Shown piece by piece: positions 6,498 through 8,438 of a stretch of DNA of 8,438 bases. The stretch spans positions 1-8,438 of the forward strand of contig CALBTC010000351.1 of NCBI GenBank assembly GCA_937967805.1, in the 5' to 3' direction. The stretch is from an uncultured Anaerolineaceae bacterium (GTDB lineage Bacteria; Chloroflexota; Anaerolineae; Promineifilales; Promineifilaceae). A program made the position numbers and the translations under genes. The notes beneath the pieces were generated by a model. That model was not told the DNA's origin. It worked only from the letters and a program-made list of their open reading frames with translations, and searched no databases. Every line of letters starts with the position of its first letter. Within the stretch, counting starts at the first letter, position 1.

Positions 6498-6626
6498 TAA
6501 TCCCAGACAACTTTCCAACAGGCGCCTTCATTTCTGCTGAGAAAATCCCCTTGTTAAACACATTCATGATATGATACCGTTTCGTGAAAGCGGCCGTTGC
6601 AAGCATTGCCGCTGACATAAATAAAC
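6498..6626. other. Spacer between the kinase and BatA-type genes
   Basis: This 129-bp spacer begins with the second TAA of a tandem stop. No T-rich intrinsic terminator for the kinase gene is visible. It contains a candidate extended -10 promoter (6567-6575) and a hairpin of AGCGGC (6589-6594) with GCCGCT (6608-6613) around a 13-nt loop. The hairpin would lie in the leader of the following gene, ending 13 bases before its ATG. GCGGCCGT at 6590-6597 is a one-base variant of the frequent octamer. Confidence 0.5.
6567..6575 (+). promoter_or_regulatory. Candidate extended -10 promoter for the BatA-type gene
   Basis: TGATATGAT reads as TG-n-TATGAT, an extended -10 element, which can work without a good -35. 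TTGTTA at 6551-6556 is only 14 bases upstream, closer than a normal -35. Transcription would start near 6582, giving a leader of about 45 nt that includes the AGCGGC hairpin. If real, the BatA-type gene has its own promoter despite being parted from its usual operon partners. Confidence 0.4.
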
Positions 6627-8438
6627 ATGCTGTCATTTTTAACTCCCGCGTTCCTTTTGCTCGGCCTGCTGGCCGGGCCAATTATCATCCTCTACATGCT
6701 GCGGCTGCGGCGGCGTGAGGTCATGGTAAGCAGCACGCTACTTTGGCAAAAGCTGCTGCGCGACCGCGAAGCCAACGCTCCCTGGCAAAAACTGCGGCGC
6801 AACCTGCTGCTCATCCTGCAATTGATTATTTTGGCCGCGCTGGTGTTTGCGTTGGCACGGCCGTTTCTTCCTACACCCGCCATCATCAGCGGCAGCGTCG
6901 TTGTTTTGCTCGATGCCTCCGCCTCCATGCAGGCCACCGACGTAGAACCCAGCCGCTTTGCCGCCGCCAAAGCCGAAGTCAGCCGGCTCATCAACGATCT
7001 TAGCGGCAGCAGCCAGATGACGCTCATCAAGGTGGGGCAAACGCCCACCGTGGTGGCCGCCGCCAGCAGCGACCGCGCCCAGCTCCAGCGCGCCCTTGAG
7101 GCCGTCCAGCCAGACCCGGCCGCCGCCGCCTGGAACGCGGCCTTTGCCCTGGCCACCGGCGCCGCTCAGGGCTTTCGTGACGCCCGCATCGTCATCATTT
7201 CCGATGGCGGCCTGCCGGATGATTTGCCGCCGCTGCCGGTGGAGTACGTCTACCTGCCCATTGGCGAGAGCGGCGAGAATTTAGCTATCACCGCCCTGGC
7301 GACGCGGGAAACCGAGGACGGCATTCAGCTTTTTGCCAGCGTGCAAAATCAGGGGCTCATCGACCAGGAAACGCTGCTCAGCATCGATCTGGACGGCACG
7401 CTGTTTGATGCGCGCCGCCTGACGGTGCCTGCCGGCAGCAGCGTCAACGCCACCTGGGATTTGCCTGCCGGCACGGCCACCATTCGCGCCCACCTGGGCG
7501 ACAACGAGGGCGACTTTTTGCCGCTGGACGACGTGGCCTGGGCGGTACATGAGGGCGGCGTCAGCAACCGCACCCTGCTGGTGACCGAGGGCAATCTGTT
7601 CCTGGAGCAGGTGTTTACCGTGCTGCCCGGCGTAGAAGCGTTTAAAGTGCCGCCGGATTCCGATTTGTTGGAACCGGAAACGGCCGAATTCGACTACGAT
7701 CTCGTCATTTTTGACGGCGTCCCCCTGCCCGACCCGCCGCCGGCGGCCGACATGCTCATCATCAATCCACAGGCGGGCGGCGAAGGCGGTTTGTTTAGCG
7801 TCAGCGGCACGTTTTCCAACACAATTACCACCCGGCTGGAGGAGTCGCCGCTGCTGCAATTTGTCGAGTGGAGCGAGGTCGATGTGCGCCAGGCGCAGCG
7901 CGTTTCGGCGCCATGGGCCCAAACGCTGGTGGAGGCCGAAGGTGGGCCGCTGGTGCAAATTGGCGAGCAAAATGGCTACCGCATTGCCATCCTCACTTTT
8001 GACCTGCGCGACTCCGATCTGCCGCTGCAAATTGCATTTCCCATCTTAATGGCTAATATTACGGGCTGGCTCAGTCCCGGCCGGGCCTTTGACGCGCCGA
8101 CGGGACTCCAGCCGGGTGACCCGGTGGCGGTGGTACCGGGCGCCAGCACTGCGGCCGTTCTCGTGCAAAGGCCAGACGTCAGCCGCTGGACCGCCGAGGT
8201 GGGTGAGGCAGATTTATTCTTCACCGAGACGGATACGCCCGGTTTGTACACGGTACTGCTGCGCGATGCGGCGGCGGACCGACCGGCCGGCAGCTTCGCC
8301 GTCAACCTGTTCAGCCCGGCCGAGTCGGCCATTCGTCCGGTGGAGCGTTTGCAGATTGGGCAAACGGCCGTAGAAACCGAAGACGAAGGCGACGTGGGCC
8401 AGCGCGAACTGTGGCCCTGGCTGCTGGCCATCGCCGTG
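6627..8438 (+). CDS. BatA/vWA-domain membrane protein, 3' end cut by the window
   Basis: 604 codons are visible with no stop before the window ends. The N terminus is the BatA (aerotolerance regulator N-terminal) domain. A first membrane segment (about 5-24) is followed by R-L-R-R-R-E and S-S-T-L-L-W-Q-K-L-L-R-D, then P-W-Q-K-L-R-R-N-L-L and a second segment (about 59-79) ending in A-R-P-F. A vWA domain follows: V-V-L-L-D95-A-S97-A-S99-M and V-I-I-S-D192-G. The expected MIDAS threonine region reads A-A-A-A-W-N-A, without threonine. The middle (about 230-560) is a beta-rich region of the kind found in long BatA-like proteins, including Y-D-L-V-I-F-D-G. A last hydrophobic stretch starts near 595 (L-W-P-W-L-L-A-I-A-V), probably the C-terminal anchor. 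ATG 6627 is the first possible start, since an in-frame TAA lies at 6618-6620; no clear Shine-Dalgarno sequence precedes it. Such proteins usually partner MoxR and DUF58. Confidence 0.88.
   Translation, partial: MLSFLTPAFLLLGLLAGPIIILYMLRLRRREVMVSSTLLWQKLLRDREANAPWQKLRRNLLLILQLIILAALVFALARPFLPTPAIISGSVVVLLDASASMQATDVEPSRFAAAKAEVSRLINDLSGSSQMTLIKVGQTPTVVAAASSDRAQLQRALEAVQPDPAAAAWNAAFALATGAAQGFRDARIVIISDGGLPDDLPPLPVEYVYLPIGESGENLAITALATRETEDGIQLFASVQNQGLIDQETLLSIDLDGTLFDARRLTVPAGSSVNATWDLPAGTATIRAHLGDNEGDFLPLDDVAWAVHEGGVSNRTLLVTEGNLFLEQVFTVLPGVEAFKVPPDSDLLEPETAEFDYDLVIFDGVPLPDPPPAADMLIINPQAGGEGGLFSVSGTFSNTITTRLEESPLLQFVEWSEVDVRQAQRVSAPWAQTLVEAEGGPLVQIGEQNGYRIAILTFDLRDSDLPLQIAFPILMANITGWLSPGRAFDAPTGLQPGDPVAVVPGASTAAVLVQRPDVSRWTAEVGEADLFFTETDTPGLYTVLLRDAAADRPAGSFAVNLFSPAESAIRPVERLQIGQTAVETEDEGDVGQRELWPWLLAIAV

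Noticed and set aside
7281..8030. Reverse-strand 249-codon open frame
   Set aside because: It lies wholly opposite the BatA-type gene, whose + strand frame is continuous from 6627 to the window end with clear domains. High G+C explains the shadow frame.

Overview
The window looks like bacterial chromosome, probably from the phylum Chloroflexota (Anaerolineae-like). I infer this from a free-standing CarD/CdnL regulator beside a short four-domain ribosomal protein S1, and from a MoxR / DUF58 / BatA-type gene set with G+C-rich coding. The assignment is from protein character and memory, not from a search. All genes supported here are on the + strand. No tRNA, rRNA, CRISPR array, phage gene or intact transposase gene was seen.

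Layout. (1) Positions 1-96 are the last 31 codons of a MoxR-type AAA+ ATPase. (2) Positions 97-201 are an intergenic spacer made of short 'gacgcaaag' repeats with a perfect 12-bp inverted repeat. (3) Positions 202-1113 encode a DUF58 protein with a von Willebrand factor A (vWA) metal site. (4) A 121-bp spacer with a candidate promoter leads to a CarD/CdnL-type RNA polymerase-binding regulator (1235-1747). (5) After 54 bp containing a hairpin comes ribosomal protein S1 (1802-3076), closed by a strong intrinsic terminator (3140-3184). (6) Positions 3077-3458 are an A+T-rich spacer whose ends carry a 10-bp inverted repeat, possibly a small non-autonomous mobile element. (7) Positions 3459-6497 encode a 1012-residue membrane hybrid histidine kinase with two PAS domains and two receiver domains. 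(8) After a 129-bp spacer with a candidate extended -10 promoter, a BatA/vWA membrane protein starts at 6627 and stays open to the end of the window (604 codons visible). This last gene is easy to miss because it has no stop codon here and long shadow frames lie over it.

How the genes fit together. MoxR ATPases, DUF58 proteins and BatA-type vWA membrane proteins usually sit side by side and are thought to form a chaperone-like or envelope-stress module. Here the first two are separated from the third by about 5.5 kb holding a transcription regulator (CarD), a translation factor (S1) and an orphan sensor kinase. CarD and S1 plausibly form a growth-related pair. The kinase is set apart by the terminator and the A+T-rich spacer.

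The most unusual signal is not a gene. The palindromic octamer ACGGCCGT occurs 11 times on a window of this size (about 0.13 expected at equal base frequencies). It appears in all six coding regions and in all three reading frames, like the HIP1 palindrome of cyanobacteria. A degenerate five-unit heptamer repeat inside the DUF58 coding sequence and the repeat-derived spacer ahead of it add to a picture of a genome rich in short repeats. I did not find a convincing new defence or biosynthetic system.
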